A stretch of 64,000 nt of DNA from Hormiphora californensis (GCA_020137815.1 CM035356.1:7499211-7563210); one strand, 5' to 3'. Positions 1 through 20,000 are shown, counted from the stretch's first letter. Notes: generated from the sequence alone by a model not told the origin. A program made the numbers and translations.

Positions 1-110
1 TATCTTGATCTCTTTTATACGGTCATTGCCCTCTCACTTCCAATCATATTATATCTCTTCAGCAGTGTTTGACAGCAGGCAGCTTGTCGTCACTTTCATG
101 TCCGAGATGG

Positions 111-198
<88 letters not shown>

Positions 199-1039
199 AA
201 TAGTACACGATCGAATTTGTAGGATCCCATGAGATCTGTTCTACAAAATACCTACTATATTTTTCCCCCATCCTATCCTTGTGTTTGAATTCCCCCTTTT
301 CTCTCCCTTCTGCGATGTACTCTCGGTTAGAGAGGGTCCAACTGTTATACTAAACTCCCATGTATCGAACTCCTGGTTAAACCCTCGTTTTACCAGTACC
401 TACACACCCTCGTTTTACACCTGGCAGCTGTCCACATGACACTATCCTACATCAAAGAAACTCTTCTAGAATTTAGACGTGTGATATATTGGGCTGTCTC
501 ATAACTAAAGAGGAAGATAGTTGGCTCATTTGCACTTTGATATGGACCACACAAATGGGCTCATCTCTCAAATGAATTCAGTTCTGGGTCACTGCGCCAT
601 TCCAAAGTTGGCCATTCCCTGGGTGTCACTAACTAGATATTTATGATGAGATGCAAATTTGATTTCTGATTTCTCGAGCTAGCGTCCTAGGTCATCTCTC
701 AATCCAAAGGGGAAAGAGGGTGTCTAAGACGAGCCAGACAAGACCTGTTGTCCTTGTCGCACAACAGACTGCACTCAGTGTCCACATTGTCATGTAGTGT
801 GACAACGCGGTGTCCAATGTCCATCATGTGTGATGTGTATTGTTAATTAATCTTTAATGTTAATTTGAGCTTCCGATTCCTTTAAAAGCCCTCTGCTCTT
901 AATTCTACGGTTGTCTCTATTTTTATCTTGTTATCATCTTTTAGATTTACTCTTCTATCTCCTATCTTGGAAAACTTTTCTCTATCCCTTTCCTTTCCCA
1001 TTTACAATATTCATCCCTTCTATCTCTCTCTATCTTCCT

Positions 1040-1098
<59 letters not shown>

Positions 1099-1430
1099 GC
1101 CCGACAGTGACTACAAGAGGACATGCGTGTGTGTAACGCTCGTGTTTGTCATTTCCGTTTCGCATTCACTTGAGCTCTTTCTCTCCGCTATCTCTCCACT
1201 CTCTGGTTTATTCTTTCTCTTTTTATCTCAGCGTTTCTTTCTTCCCGCAAAAATACTTTGATTAAAACCGTGGGTTTTCCAACAAAATTTTTGGAGGGAA
1301 AGAGAGGAAGAAGGAGAGGAGAGGGGGCGATAGAAAGAATAATCTCCCCTCTCTTTTCTCTTCTTCTCTCACTCGGGCACTCCCCCCAGAAGCTAAAAAT
1401 CCAAATGCCCCCTTTTTTCCCCCCCCCCCC

Positions 1431-1495
<65 letters not shown>

Positions 1496-3250
1496 TTTTT
1501 TTTTCCCCCAAAAATTTTTCCCCCCGGGGGGAAAAAAACCCCTCCCCACTCTCCCTCTTCCCTTTTCCCTTTTTTTCCCTTTTCCCCCCTTTTTTTTTTT
1601 TTTTAAAAAAAAAAAGGGAAAGCCCGACCCCCAAACCAAGAAAAGAAAAAAAAAAAAAAAATTTTTTCTTTTAGTTTTTACAAAAAACCGTTTTTTTCGG
1701 ACTTTTTCCCCCAAATTTGTCATGTTTTCCCCCCCCCTTCCAATTTGTTAATCCCCCCCCCTTTTTTTTCCCCCCAACCCCTTTTAAAAAACCCTTCCCC
1801 CGGAAAACCGTTGGGCGAAACCCCCCGTGAAAAAAAGAGTGCTTTTGGGGTTTTTTTTGGTTTTCCCCGGCTTTTTCCCCCCGGAAACGGTTTTCACCGA
1901 AAACGGGCTCCCAGACCCCTTTTAGAACCCTATTTCCCAAAATTTGCAAATTTTTTAAATTTGTTACATGCCTTCCCATAATTGGGTTTGTTTTCCCCTG
2001 CCATGCATCTCCATTCCCCTCCCTTTTAAAAATTTCTTTTATATCTTCTCTCTCCTCGTTTCCTTCCCCCCCCCCCTCAACTTCTCCCTCTCTTGTTCTC
2101 TCTTTTTCATTTTTTAAGAGCTAGTTATTTTTCCTCCTGTGGGTTTTTTTTGGTTTTTATGGGGGTTGCCGGGTTAGGAAAATTTAGGAGATGAGCCGAA
2201 AAGGGAAAAAGGGGGTGGAGGAAAAAGGGGAAAGAAAGGGGGAGGGGGAGTAAAAGAGAAAGGTGAGAAAAAACAATGTAATTTAGTTAAATTTAAAATT
2301 TGGGGGGGAAAAAAAAAAAAGAGGAAGAGGGTTAAAATTTTTTGGGGGCGGGGGTTTTTTAAAAAGAAACCCAAAGGAGGGGGGAAAGGAGCGAGAAAAG
2401 GGAAAAAAGGGGGGGAAAAAGGGGGGGAGAAAAGGAAAAAAGGGAAAAAAGGATGAAAAGGGGGGGGGGCCCCCCCTTTTTTTTTTTGTTTTGGGGGGGG
2501 GGCCCCCCTTCCTTTTTTTCTTTTTTTTCTTTTCTGGATCCATCCAGCGCGTTTTCGCTAGACTGGCTGCCAGACGTTTAGTTTAACGATAATTGCCCCA
2601 TAATTGCTAAACTTGTTAATTTCGTTACATGCCTCTCCCATAATTGAGCTCTTGATGGTTCTCCTGTCCATGCATCTCCATTCCCCTACTATCTATAATT
2701 TCTCTCTATATCTCTCTCTCTCTCGTTCTCCTTCCCTATCTCTCCCCTCCCTCTAACTATCTCCCTCTCTCTCGTTCTCTCTTTATCAGTTTCAAGAGCT
2801 AGTTATGTGTCCTCGTGTTCGCTTAGCGTGTATCGTCGGTGCATCTGCCTGTCTCAGAGCTCTCTCATATATTCAGTGTAGAATTGAGTTCTCGTACTGT
2901 GTAAGGGGAGAGATAGAGAGAGTGAGAGACAGAGACAGAGACAGAGACAGAGAGGGGGAGTGAGACAGAGACAGACAGAGATAGAGACAGAGACAGATGT
3001 AATATTAGACTAGGACATGTGGTAGAGATTCATTTAGTGTGACTGAAAATACAAGCATTATGCAGCTAGATTTAGAGGGATATAACTCCTCCTATTAGGA
3101 GCGTGGTGTATGTGAGAAAAGGAAATCGAAGAGTAGGCTGGAGCTACTGCATGAATGTGATGCTGAGAATTATGTTGCAAAATCGTGTGAGTTTACCATC
3201 TTTGTTGTTGGGAGACTTAGAGAGAATAAGCAAGGATCGATACTTCCTTT

Positions 3251-3304
<54 letters not shown>

Positions 3305-3312
3305 TCGCTCTT

Positions 3313-3409
<97 letters not shown>

Positions 3410-3775
3410 TTCTCTCTCTCTCTACTCTCCCAATTGTTTCATTGTGTTAGCTTCCTTTTCTCCGGACTCCAACCCATTGAGTTACATCCTAGGCGCCCTT
3501 GCGATTTGTCGAATTACTCAACAACTTGCGATCCCATGATAAAGGGATCATAATACACCTACCGACATGTCGTTGTGCATTGTCCTTCTCTTAATACCCT
3601 CCCCAGTGCAGACCTCAATCGCTGTTTTTTACAACTTACCTGCATCCCTGTTGTTCGTCCTTTCTTCAACTCTTTATTCAGTACTGTTGAGATATCACCC
3701 CCTCATTCTCTTTTTTCTCTCTCTCGATTACATTAGGCGGTTGTCAGCACGTAGTCGTACCCCGGAACACACACG

Positions 3776-3842
<67 letters not shown>

Positions 3843-3942
3843 GTTTTAACCTTTCTTGTTGCCTAAAAAGTACAGGTAGCTGCGATGGCGTGATCAGTTC
3901 TAGGACGAGCTAGAGAGAGAGAGAGAGGAACAACATACACAC
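1..3942. other. gene-poor repeat-rich left flank
   Basis: I see no recognisable gene upstream of the calmodulin-like start. The stretch holds (GA)n at about 111-195, (CT)n at about 1031-1093 and 3251-3423, and (CA)n at about 3776-3840. About 1390-2540 is a run of long homopolymers (see separate entry). 233-900 and 2560-3240 are unique-looking but carry no ORF with family resemblance. Short ORFs here are translations of dinucleotide repeats. Confidence 0.6.
1390..2545. other. homopolymer-smeared consensus (likely sequence artefact)
   Basis: Almost every base sits in a run of identical bases, with A, C, G and T runs of 5-40. About 1915-2150 aligns by eye to the clean sequence at about 2585-2815: both carry a tttgttacatgcc-like start, the tgcatctccattccc phrase and aagagctagtta, but the first copy has lost most mixed dinucleotides. 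This points to a low-quality contig end placed next to its good copy. ORFs inside should be ignored. Confidence 0.75.
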
Positions 3943-9626
<5,684 letters not shown>

Positions 9627-9963
9627 AGAGACTGTGATATATATGACCTGTGATCTTTTAGTTTTGGACAATTTTAACTGAATTCATCCACGTCTCTTGA
9701 AGTTTTTATCCCATTGATCTTTTAGCGCTTACCAAAACATTAGTTCCGAATGGAGTAGAGAGTGTGAGAGAGTGAGTGAGAGAGAGTGTGTGTGTGAGAT
9801 TGAGAGAGAGTGTGTGTTCTTCTTTTTTCTCAATTTGAGTTTGTTTGTATTATTGACTAGTGATGTCGGATGTATGTATAAGAGACACAATGTATTATCA
9901 TTTATTACTATTTGCCTGAAAAACGGCCCAAGTAAAACTCCGACTTTTCGCATTTGGTGAGCT
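9627..9963 (+). other. 3' flank of the calmodulin-like gene
   Basis: This is AT-rich sequence after the stop codon with GA/GT-rich patches at about 9758-9815. No clear AATAAA signal lies close to the stop. No gene is seen. Confidence 0.5.
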
Positions 9964-10153
9964 AATATATAGTACATAACGTTCTGCACGCAGTGCAAGC
10001 GCGCCATATACGCTCTGCACTGCAGAGCGTATATGGAGGTGAAATGCACGACAGCGCAGCTGGAGTGCATTTCACACCTATATTGCACGAGTGTAACGAG
10101 TGCGATATAGGAGCGCTTGCACATGCCGTGCAGGACGTTATTGAGTATATATT
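9964..10153. repeat. nested multi-stem palindrome
   Basis: The outer arms (AATATATAGTACATAACG at the left, the complement of CGTTATTGAGTATATATT at the right) enclose three further stem-loops. One is centred near 10018 (CATATACGCTCTGCA stem), one near 10048 (GGTGAAATGCAC stem) and one near 10097 (CCTATAT...ATATAGG stem). Folded, the strand would give a cloverleaf-like shape. Confidence 0.75.
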
Positions 10154-10645
10154 CCGCGAGAAAGCACATGACAAGCAAAACAATCATAATTTTGGGTGAT
10201 TACACACAGAGAGATGTGACAAAACAAGGTACAAACTAAGCAAAGCTACACAAAAATACACTTCTACACCTGTTACACACAAGGGAACTCGTTCTGTTAG
10301 TTTTAATTAGTGAAAAGAAGAGAGGAATAAAGAGAGAGATACGAGAGAGGGAGATTGGAATTCTTGGAAATAGTGAACAACAAAACACGATAAGGGGATA
10401 ATTAGTGAGAGAAAGAGGGAGAGTGAGTGTAATTTGACAGACTTTGTGTCGCTTGGCACTGTGTCAGTCATATTCTGTGTGTTTGTGTGTGAATAAGGTG
10501 TAAAAACACTGAGGGGACATTGTTCTTACTTATATCCCGCTACCTCTATTATATCTGCACGCTCCCGCGGAAGCACAGTGCATATTTCACCGTGCAAATG
10601 GTCGCGCGGAGCGGGAGTGATATGTGCACTCGCGGTATATATATA
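9971..10645. mobile_element. about 675-bp insertion present in copy A only, with clustered palindromes
   Basis: Copy A and copy B match up to an AATATATA at about 9964-9971 (18583-18590 in B). They match again from about 10646, where A resumes with agtttagcag; B has the same phrase directly. The extra DNA begins with a nested palindrome (9964-10153) and ends with another GC-rich stem near 10563-10615. It has no ORF. The target is AT-rich, so exact ends and target duplication cannot be fixed. Confidence 0.65.
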
Positions 10646-11060
10646 AGTTTAGCAGTACAACGTCACTCTATATTACACTGTGTGATGTCCTCTTTTTAAC
10701 TCTTTCTACAATTCATTCTCTATCAGATATATATTGCTGCTTGACGGAGAACACGTGCACAGCTGGCTGAGATATGACTCACAATATACACTAGCTGGAA
10801 CTAGCTCTGATATATGACTCAATAAATCAAACTCTACTAGCTGGATTCTGGAAGTTCTGATATGCACCACACAATCTGGAAGGAATATTAACACACACTC
10901 AGGTAGATATATATTCGATCAGTAGTCGTGATCTGAAACCACTTTACACATGCATAGTTTTACACAGCTGTAAGAGAGAGAACACATCAGCTCACATTTC
11001 ACATGTCCATTTGTCTCATTATTTCAGTGTCTCTACCACTAATCACATATTTCAGGACAA

Positions 11061-14000
11061 CTACCCGAAGATGAAGGATGACGCCCCACCGGGAGGGTTT
11101 ACTATACGAGTACTGGGTCGGTAATCCTCAGCCTCCTGACTCTGGCTTCTGTTCACATGGTCGTTCACTCTGACCGAGGTTCTGATTGGTACAGGGCTGT
11201 CATCAAATACAACTGACTTGTTTCTCTCGATCTGTGAGGGAGGTTAGTTAATTATGGGGTATCATTATGGGTATAATTCGAACAGGACCATGGTTATTTG
11301 AAATGTTCGTAGTTGTTGAGTAAGGGGTCGACAAGTTCGTACTGTCACCGCAGTAAGAACTGTTCAAATGGTTGTCATTTGGAATTGGATGTGTTTGGGA
11401 ATAACACGAACAAAGGGGAACAAAGGGGTTAACTTTGTAGCAACTAGCTACCTGGGCAGGTGACAGTTCGGGTGACAGTTCAGGTGCCGCCTCCTCCGCC
11501 TCTCCATCGAACACCCGACTCCCATACTTCTGTTGTGCAGTACTGCTGAAATCTCTCCTATTATCCCTCTGTCCATCCTCGAATATGGTTGATCTGTTTC
11601 GGCACTCAGCTGTAACGGTGAAATCTCGGGACGGGTAGTTTGTTTTCCTTTGGTACCGTAAAGGGGGGGGCGTTTTTGGTTCCTGGGGCCTGCAGGTGAA
11701 AAATTTGGGGGTTAATTTGGGGGTTTGGGGGGAAAATCATTCTTAAACTCTCCCCAACCCCTTGGGGGTGGAAAGGGAAGAGTAGAAAAACATTTGTCGC
11801 ATTTGCCCAAATTTTTTTGAAATTACAGGGGGGGGTTTCTTTTGTGTTGCGGGGGGGAAACAAACCGACTGTACTATCTAGAGTTTTTTCCTTAAAATTG
11901 TATCAGACTGCAGCTCCCGAAACTGGGGTACATTTGGAAAATGTAGATTGATAAAAAACCCGAAAATGCAACCTGACACGACCCCCCCACCCTTTGGGAA
12001 CCCCCCAGTTTACCTGACAGGGTAAAACCCCGTGTTCTTGTTTTGGTAACAAACCCGGGACAGGGTGAAACCAGTTTTTTCCTGTTTTGGGAAACAACCC
12101 GACGGGGTAAAACCAGTGTTCCTTTTTTGGGAAACCAAAACCTGCCCGGGTGCCCCCACGTTTTTCCCTGTTTTTTTAATTTAACCTGACAGGGTAAAAC
12201 AGAGTTTTCCCCTTTTTTTGGAAACTAACCTGACAGATTAAAACACGTTTCCTGTTTTGGGGTAACAAACCGACAGAGTAAACCCACAGTTTTTCCTGTT
12301 TTGGGTAACAAACCCTTACAGGGAAAAACCCCGTTTTTTCCTGTGGTGGAAACAAAATTTCAGGTAAAACCCCAGTTTTTCCTTTGTTTTGGAAACTAAC
12401 CTGCCCAGGGGAAACCCCGGGGGACTTTTCATCCCTAACCTGACAGGGTGAAACACGTGTCCCGGTTTAGAACCTAACCTGACAGGGTGAAACACAGGGG
12501 TTCCGGGGTTTTGGGGAACAAACCGGACAAGGTAAAACCAGTTTTTCCTTTGGGGTTGGAAACAAACCTAACAAGTGCCCCCCAAAAGTGTTCTGTTCAG
12601 AAAACTAACCGGACAGGGGGAAAAAAAAGTTTTTCCTGGGGGTGGTAACAAAACCTGAAAAGGGAAACAAATTGTTCCTGGGGTTGGGGAACTCCCCTGC
12701 CCGGGTGAAACACAGGGGTTTTTACTGTGTCGTAAAAACCTTTACCCCAAAACTTGGGGGTGGAAAAAGGGGAGAGAGGGGAAAAAACTTTTGGGAAAAA
12801 AATTTTGGGAAAATTTTTATGAAATTTTACAGGGAAGGTGTCTTTTGTTTTGTTTTCTGTGAAAAACCCCCCCTGTCTATCTGAGTTTTTCTTCAATTTC
12901 AACTCCCAGCTGCAGTACTGAGTACACTGGACAATGAGTTTAAATATAACCCCCGGACAAAATGCACCAAACACGGCCCCCACCCCTTTTCCCCTTACCT
13001 GACAGGTAAAACCCAGTGTTCCGGGTTTTTGGTAATAACCTGACGGGGGAAAAAACAGTTTTCCCTGTTTTGGGTTTAACAAACCCCGACAGTGGGGAAA
13101 CACGGGGTTTTTCCTTTTTTTTAAAACCCCCCTTTGGGGGGTTTAAACACAGTTTTTCCTTTTGGGGTAACTAAACCTGACGGGGTAAAACACAGTTTTC
13201 CTGTTGGAAAACTAACCGGACGGGGTAAACACAGTGTTCCTTGTTGCCCCCTAACCGGGAAAGGGTTTGAAACCCATTTGTTCCTTGGTGGTAACTCCCC
13301 TGACGGGGTAAACCCAGTTTTTCCTGTGTTGGTAAAAAAACCTGACGGGGGTAAAACACAGTTTTCCCTGTTTGGTAACTACCGACAGGTGAAAAAAACA
13401 GTTTTCCCTGTGTTGGAAACCAACCTGACGGGTAAACCCCACAGTTTTTCGGTTTTTGGAAAACTACCCTAAAAAGGGGGAAAACCCGGGGGGAAACCGT
13501 TTTGGGGTAACAAACCTGGCGGGGTTTAAAACAAAAGTTTTCCCCTGTTTTGGGGTAACAAAACCTGACGGGGGGAAAACCCCAGTGTTCCTTTTTTGGT
13601 AACAAACCCTAAGGGTAAAACACGGGGTTTTCCCTTGTTTGAAACAAAACCTGACAAGGTAACCCCCGTGTTCCTGTTTTTGGTAACTAACCCTTGGCGG
13701 GGTTAAACCCATTTTTTTTCCTGGGGTTGGAAAACAAACCTACAGGGGGAAACAAAAAGGGTTTTTCCTGTTTTGGGGAACAAACCCTGACAGGGTGAAA
13801 CACAGTTTTCCTGTTTGGTAACTAACCTAAACGGGGTGAACACGGGGTTTTTTCCGGGTGTTGGAAAACTAACCTGCAGGGGAAAAAAAGTGTTCCTTTT
13901 TTGGGTTAACAACCTGACGGGGTTGGAAAACGTTTTTTCCGGTGAGGGTAACTAACCGGCGGGGTAAAACACGTTTTCCCTGTGAGGGTAACAAACCCGA

Positions 14001-17000
14001 CAGGGGAAACCCATTTTCCTTTTTTTGGGAACAAACCCTAAAAAGGGTAAAACCCCAGTGTTCCTGTTTTGGGTAACAAACCTACGGGGGAAAACGGGGT
14101 TTTTTAGGGTTGGAAACTAACCTCCAGGGTGAAACCATTTTTCTGTTTTGGTAACAAAACCTAAACATTTTTGGAACCAGGTTCCTGTTTTTGGGAAACC
14201 TAACCTGACGGGGGGGAAACAAGTGTTCCTGTTTTGGTAATAACCTGACAGGGTAAACACAGTGTTCCTTTTTTTGGGAAACTAACCGGACGGGGAAAAC
14301 ACGTGTTCCTGGGGGGGTAACAAAAAGGGCAGGGGAAAAAACATTGTTCCTGTTTGGGGAACTAACCTGACGGGTTTAAACCCCGTGTTCCTTTTTTGGT
14401 AACTAACCTGACGGGTGAAACAAAGTGTTTGTTTGGGGTAAACAAACGGGGGGTAAAACACATTTTTTTCCTTTTTTTTAAACCTAACCTGACGGGGTTA
14501 AAACCCGTTTTTCCTTTTTGGGAAACTAACCTGACGGGGAAAACCCCATTTTTTCCCGGGGGGGGTTAAAACCCGGGACAGGGGGAAACACAGTGTTTCC
14601 TGTTTTTGGTAACGAAACCTGGGGGTAAACACAGTTTTTCCTTTTTTTGGAAACCAACCTGCCAGGGTAAAAAAACCGTTTTTCCTGTTTTGGGTAACAA
14701 CCCGGGACGGGAAAAAAAAAGGGGGGCCTGTTTTTGGCCCAACCCTTTGGCAGGGGGAAACACATTGTTCCTGTTTCAGAACTAACCTGACAGGGGAAAC
14801 ACGGTGTTCCTTTTTTGGGTTTAACAACCTGACAGGTAAAACCCCAGTTTTCCTGGGTTGGTAACAACCGAAAAAGGTGAAAAAAACGTTTTCCTGTGGT
14901 GGTAAAAACCTGACGGGGGAAAAAACATTTTTTCCTTTTTTTGGTAACAAACCGGCATTTTAAAACAAAAGTTTTCCCCTGTTTTGGTCCCTAACCTGGC
15001 AGGTGAAACCGGGGTTCCGGGTTGGAAACAAACCTTTAAAAGGTGAAAAAACATTTTTCCGGTTTTTGGAAACGACCTGACGGGTGAAACACATTTTTTC
15101 CGGGGGTTGGAAACCTAACCTGCCCAGGGTAAAACACAGTTTTCCGGTGGGGGTAACAACCCTTTACGGGTAAAACCAGTTTTCCCCTTTTTTGGTTAAC
15201 TAACCACAGGGTGAAACACAGGGGTTCCTGTATCAAAACCAACCACAGGGGGAAAAAAAAGGGGGGCCTTGTTTGGTAACTAACCTGAAGGGTAAACCCC
15301 GGGTTTTTTCCTGTTTTGGGTTTAAAAACCCTTTACAAGGAAAAACCCACAGTTTTCCTGTGGGGGGGAAAACTAACCTAAACGGGTAAAACCAAAGTTT
15401 TTGGGGGGGGAACTAACCTGACGGGGTTTTAAACAAAAGGTGTTCCTGGGGTTGAAAACTAACCTGGAAATTTAAAAACAGGGGGGGTTTCCGGTTTTGG
15501 TCCCCAACCTGAAAAGGTGAAACCCATTTTTTCCGTTTGGTAACAACCTGCAGGGTAAAACACAGTTTTCCTGTTTTGGGAAAACAACCTGGAAGGGGGA
15601 AAAACCCAAATTTTTGGGGGGTAACAAACCAAAGGGGTTCCCCCTTTTCCCCCTGTATTAGAAAACCAAACCTGAGAGGGTGAAACACTTTTTCCTTTTT
15701 TTGGAAACTAACCTGACGGGGGAAAACCAGGGGGTTTTTCCTGGGGATCCTCCTCCCAACGGGTTTGGGGGGGGGGGCCCCTCCTGGACTGTGTGTCCCC
15801 CGGACTGAGGTGTTCTCTCCTCCTCCGTGCAGAGACATTATTTATTTACTGGAGAGGGGGAAATTTGTTAAATGTTGGGACGGGGGGTTTTGGGGGTTTT
15901 GGGGGGGGGGGACCAAACAAAAGATTTTGGGGGGGGGGGAATTTACATGAAAAGACCCCCCCGTAAAAGCATTTGAAATAAGTTGAATGTAAAAATGAAA
16001 AAGGGAATGATTTAAACAAATCCAAAATCAACATTAAAATTCAAAAACAGGGAGAGAAAAATTTACGAAAACCCCACGAAAAGGGGTTTCTTTGGGAAGG
16101 GAAATTTAAAAAATTTGATTTGGGTGTTTTAAACAAAAATTTTTAGAAGAAAAACCGAAGCAAATAGCCTGCCCCTTGGTGACAAAGTTACCCCCCCTTC
16201 CAGCGCGCGAAGGGGGGGCTTTTTAACCAATTCTGGCCCATATCCCAAGGGGGGTTTGGGGGCAGCAGGGCACAATAAAAAAAGAAAAAAGGGAATGACA
16301 TAGCGACCCACTTTGGTTTAAATTTGGGCCTAGATCTTTTGGGGGGTTTCGGGAATCTAGTGAACAACATTGGTAAACAAAATAAATTTAAGCAGCCCCC
16401 AGAGGCGTAGAAGAAGGGAAAAGAAAAGAGATAAGGATAGGCCCCGGGGAGAGTATATAGAGAGGGGGGGAAAAGATACCCTAAAGGCCCTTGCCCCTGG
16501 GTCCCCATCACCTTTCAAAAAGCCCCCCAAGAGAAAAAACGCCCCAATAATTTTAAATTTTTTGGGGCCCCGGGTTCCTGACAAACCCCCCCCCCCCCCC
16601 CCCCCTCACAAACTCAGCAAAAAAATTTTACAAAATTTTTTCACCAAACTAAACTCTAGGATCGAGGGTTGGATTTTTTTAAAACAAAATCATCCCGGTT
16701 TTAGATAATTTAATTCACAAATTTATACACTTTAAAAATTGGGGGTCCTTTTTGATATACGAAATTCCTCCAAACTTGGAGTTGGAGAAGATTATTTTTG
16801 AAAAAAATTTGGGAAAAAAAATTTGGGGGGCAAAAGGGTTTTCCAATTTTATCTTTCCCTCTCTCTCCATCTTGCCACTCTACTAAAGCTGCAAACATAC
16901 ACTTGAGAATTTTATCCAGAGATTCCGAATCATCTTAGAGAGAGGGTAGAGAGAAGATTTGCAAGTAAAAGGAAAAGGGGGAGAGGAAAGGGGGAGAAAA

Positions 17001-20000
17001 ACAAGGGGGAAAAAAAAGGGAGATATCGGGAGAGAAAAAGAGGGCCCGGAGGCAAATTTCAGTGGGCTCTGTTTTGCAAACCCGAGACTGGAAGTTGTCC
17101 CCACGGGCCCCCCTCCGCCCCCCCAAATTTTTCTTTATCCCTATCTCTCTCCTCGCTCTTCTCCTCTCTCTCTCTCTCTCTCTTTTCTCTCTCTCTCTCT
17201 CTTTCTCCCCATTTTTTTTGCATGTACGCCGATCAAATCAATCATAAATGATCTAATGAATCGTAATAATTGTTCATATAACTACCCTAGTTAACCACAA
17301 TTAAACCCCATGTCTTTATTTAAGTAAAAACATATTGCCGATTATCCGGAATCTATTATTGAACAATGATCCGTAATGATCCGGTCGCATTCTTGTTCGG
17401 CAAACTCACCACCGCATCACAAAATTCTGATAACATCCACCTCCCCCCCCCCCTCCCCTACATCATGACCCCCCTCCTCAATTATTGATCGCCCTCTATA
17501 CCCCAGGATTATGATGATGACGACAATGGCCAGTTGGATTTCTCTGAGTTCCTCAAAATGATGTCCCAAAAACAATATGTGAGTGTGAAAGATATAACTC
17601 GATCAGGATCATGTCATAATAATGTGGGGATTTGTCTAACAAATAATTTAAATTTGTGATTTTCAAGGAATCTTCATGAAGTTGAAGTTCAACAATTCCG
17701 GCCAACAATTCCTCACAAGAACCTCATCCTACTCTCACCCCTAACTCAACCTCTCCCTGCAGGTTCTGAACGAGGTGGCGGAGGACAATATCAAACAGGC
17801 CTTCAAAGCACTAGATAAAGATGGCAGTGGATAATTAAAAAATTTTGAACTGTTTCCAAGTAATGCGAGGTCCGGGGGAACACATGACAAGGGTATAATT
17901 TTCTTTCCTCCCACATGTTTTCTGTAATGAGATCTTCTACATATCGTTCTGCGAAGTGTGGACCACCTTCTCACATATCTTTCGGCAGAAGGTTGATCAC
18001 CTTCTCACATATCTTTCTGCGTTCTTCATTCAGGTTGCAGTGGCATTGCCCCCTTATATTTCCCTGAAATTTGCTTGTTTACCGATGTAATTTTCTTTTT
18101 TTCATAAACACCACTACAATTCCTTGTTGAGTAATCAACGCATCCATTTCAGGAGGATGTGGAAGATATGATAAGAGAGGGAGATCTAGATGAGGATGGT
18201 AGGATCAACTTGGAAGAATTCATCATTATCATGAACAGCAATAGAGAGACTGTGATATATATGACCTGTGATCTTTTATTTTTGGACAATTTTAACTGAA
18301 TTCATCCACGTCTCTTGAAGTTTTTATCCCATTGATCTTTTAGCGCTTACCAAAACTTTGTTCCGAATGGAGTAGAAGTGTGAGAGAGTGAGTGAGAGAG
18401 AGGTGTGTGTGAGAGAGATTGAGGGGAGTGTGTGTTCTTCTTTTTTCTCAATTTGAGTTGTTTGTATTATTGACTAGTGATGTGGATGTATGTATAAGAG
18501 ACACAATGTATTATCATTTATTACTATTTGCCTGAAAAACGGCCCAAGTAAAACTCCGACTTTTCGCATTTTGTGAGCTAATATATAAGTTTAGCAGGAA
18601 CAAACGTCACTCTTTTATTACCCCGGTGATGTCTCTTTTTACTCTTTCTACACATTCATTCTTATGATATATATTGCTGCTTGACGGAGAAACACGTGCA
18701 CAGGGCTGAAAATATGACTCACAATATACACTAGTGGGAACAGTTCTGAAAATAGATAAGTAAATCAAATTACTAGCTGGATTTGGAAGTTCTGATATGA
18801 ACCACACAATTGGAGGAATATTAACACACACCAGGTAGATATATTCGATCAGTAGTCGTGATCGAAACCATTACACATGCATAGTTTTACAAAGCTGTAA
18901 GAGAGAGAAACATCAGCTTACAAATTTCACATGTCCATTTGTTCATTATTCAGTGTCTCTACCACTAATACATATTCGGACAACTACCCGAAGATGAAGG
19001 ATGACGCCCCACCGGGGGGGTTTACTATACAAGAAATGGGTGGGGAATCCTCAGCCTCCGGACTCTGATTCTTTTAAAAACATGGTCAAAAAATCTCCCG
19101 GGGGTTTGATGGTACTGGGTGTATAAATAAAAACCTAAATTGTTTCTTTCGATTGGAGGGAGAGGGAGGTTATTTTAATTATTATCGCGGGGTTTTTAAT
19201 TTCCCCCAAAAAAAATTTCACACACGAGGTGGGAATGGGGGCAAACTTTGGGAAAGGGGGTTAACAAAACCGGCAATTAGTCGGGTTACCGGGCGGGGTG
19301 ATAGTTGGGGGAAGTTCATGGGCCCCAAGGGGGGTTTAAGTTGGTTTGAAAGAAAATGGAAAGGGGGATGTTCGGGTGACAGTTACCTGGGCGGTTTGAA
19401 AAGTTGGGTGATAGGTCAGCTAAACCCCCTCCTTTTCCCCCATCAAAACACCCGACTCCCAAAATTCTGTTTGCAGTACGCTGAAACTTCCTATTTCCCT
19501 TTGCCCATCCCGAAGGGGGTTTTGATCTGTTTGGCACCAGCTTTTGGACATTTGAAATTCGGGACGGGTGGGTTTTTCTCCTGGTCCCGGGGAAAGAGGG
19601 TTCGATTTGTTCCTGTTGGCCTGCAGGTGACAAATTGGGGGTTAGTGAGGGGTGAGGGATCATTCTTCACTCTCACAACACTTGGGGGTGGAGAAAGAGG
19701 AGAGAGTAGACAAACATTTGTCGCAATTTGTCAAAGTTATGCAATTACAGGGAAGGTGTCTTTTGTGTTGCTTGCTGTGACAAACCGACTGTACTATCTA
19801 GAGTGTTCTTCAATTGTATCAGACTGCAGCTGCAGTACTGAGTACACTGGACAATGTAGATTAGATATAACACCGACAAAATGCACCTGACACTGACTCC
19901 CCATCCTTGTACCCAGTTACCTGACAGGGTGAAACACAGTGTTCCTGTGTTGGTAACTAACCTGACAGGGTGAAACACAGTGTTCCTGTGTTGGTAACTA

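Noticed and set aside
5-232. Short ORF with a Glu/Arg tail
   Set aside because: It is translation of a (GA)n microsatellite with no conserved part.
1188-2543. Several overlapping ORFs rich in Lys, Phe, Pro and Gly
   Set aside because: They lie wholly in homopolymer-smeared sequence and have no homologous clean reading.
11600-15838. Many ORFs of 60-170 residues on the minus strand
   Set aside because: All are readings of the corrupted 41-bp minisatellite; the clean array does not sustain them.
17507-18244. A true second calmodulin-like gene
   Set aside because: Only exons 3-5 are present, with homopolymer-type damage, inside a block that looks like an assembly duplication.
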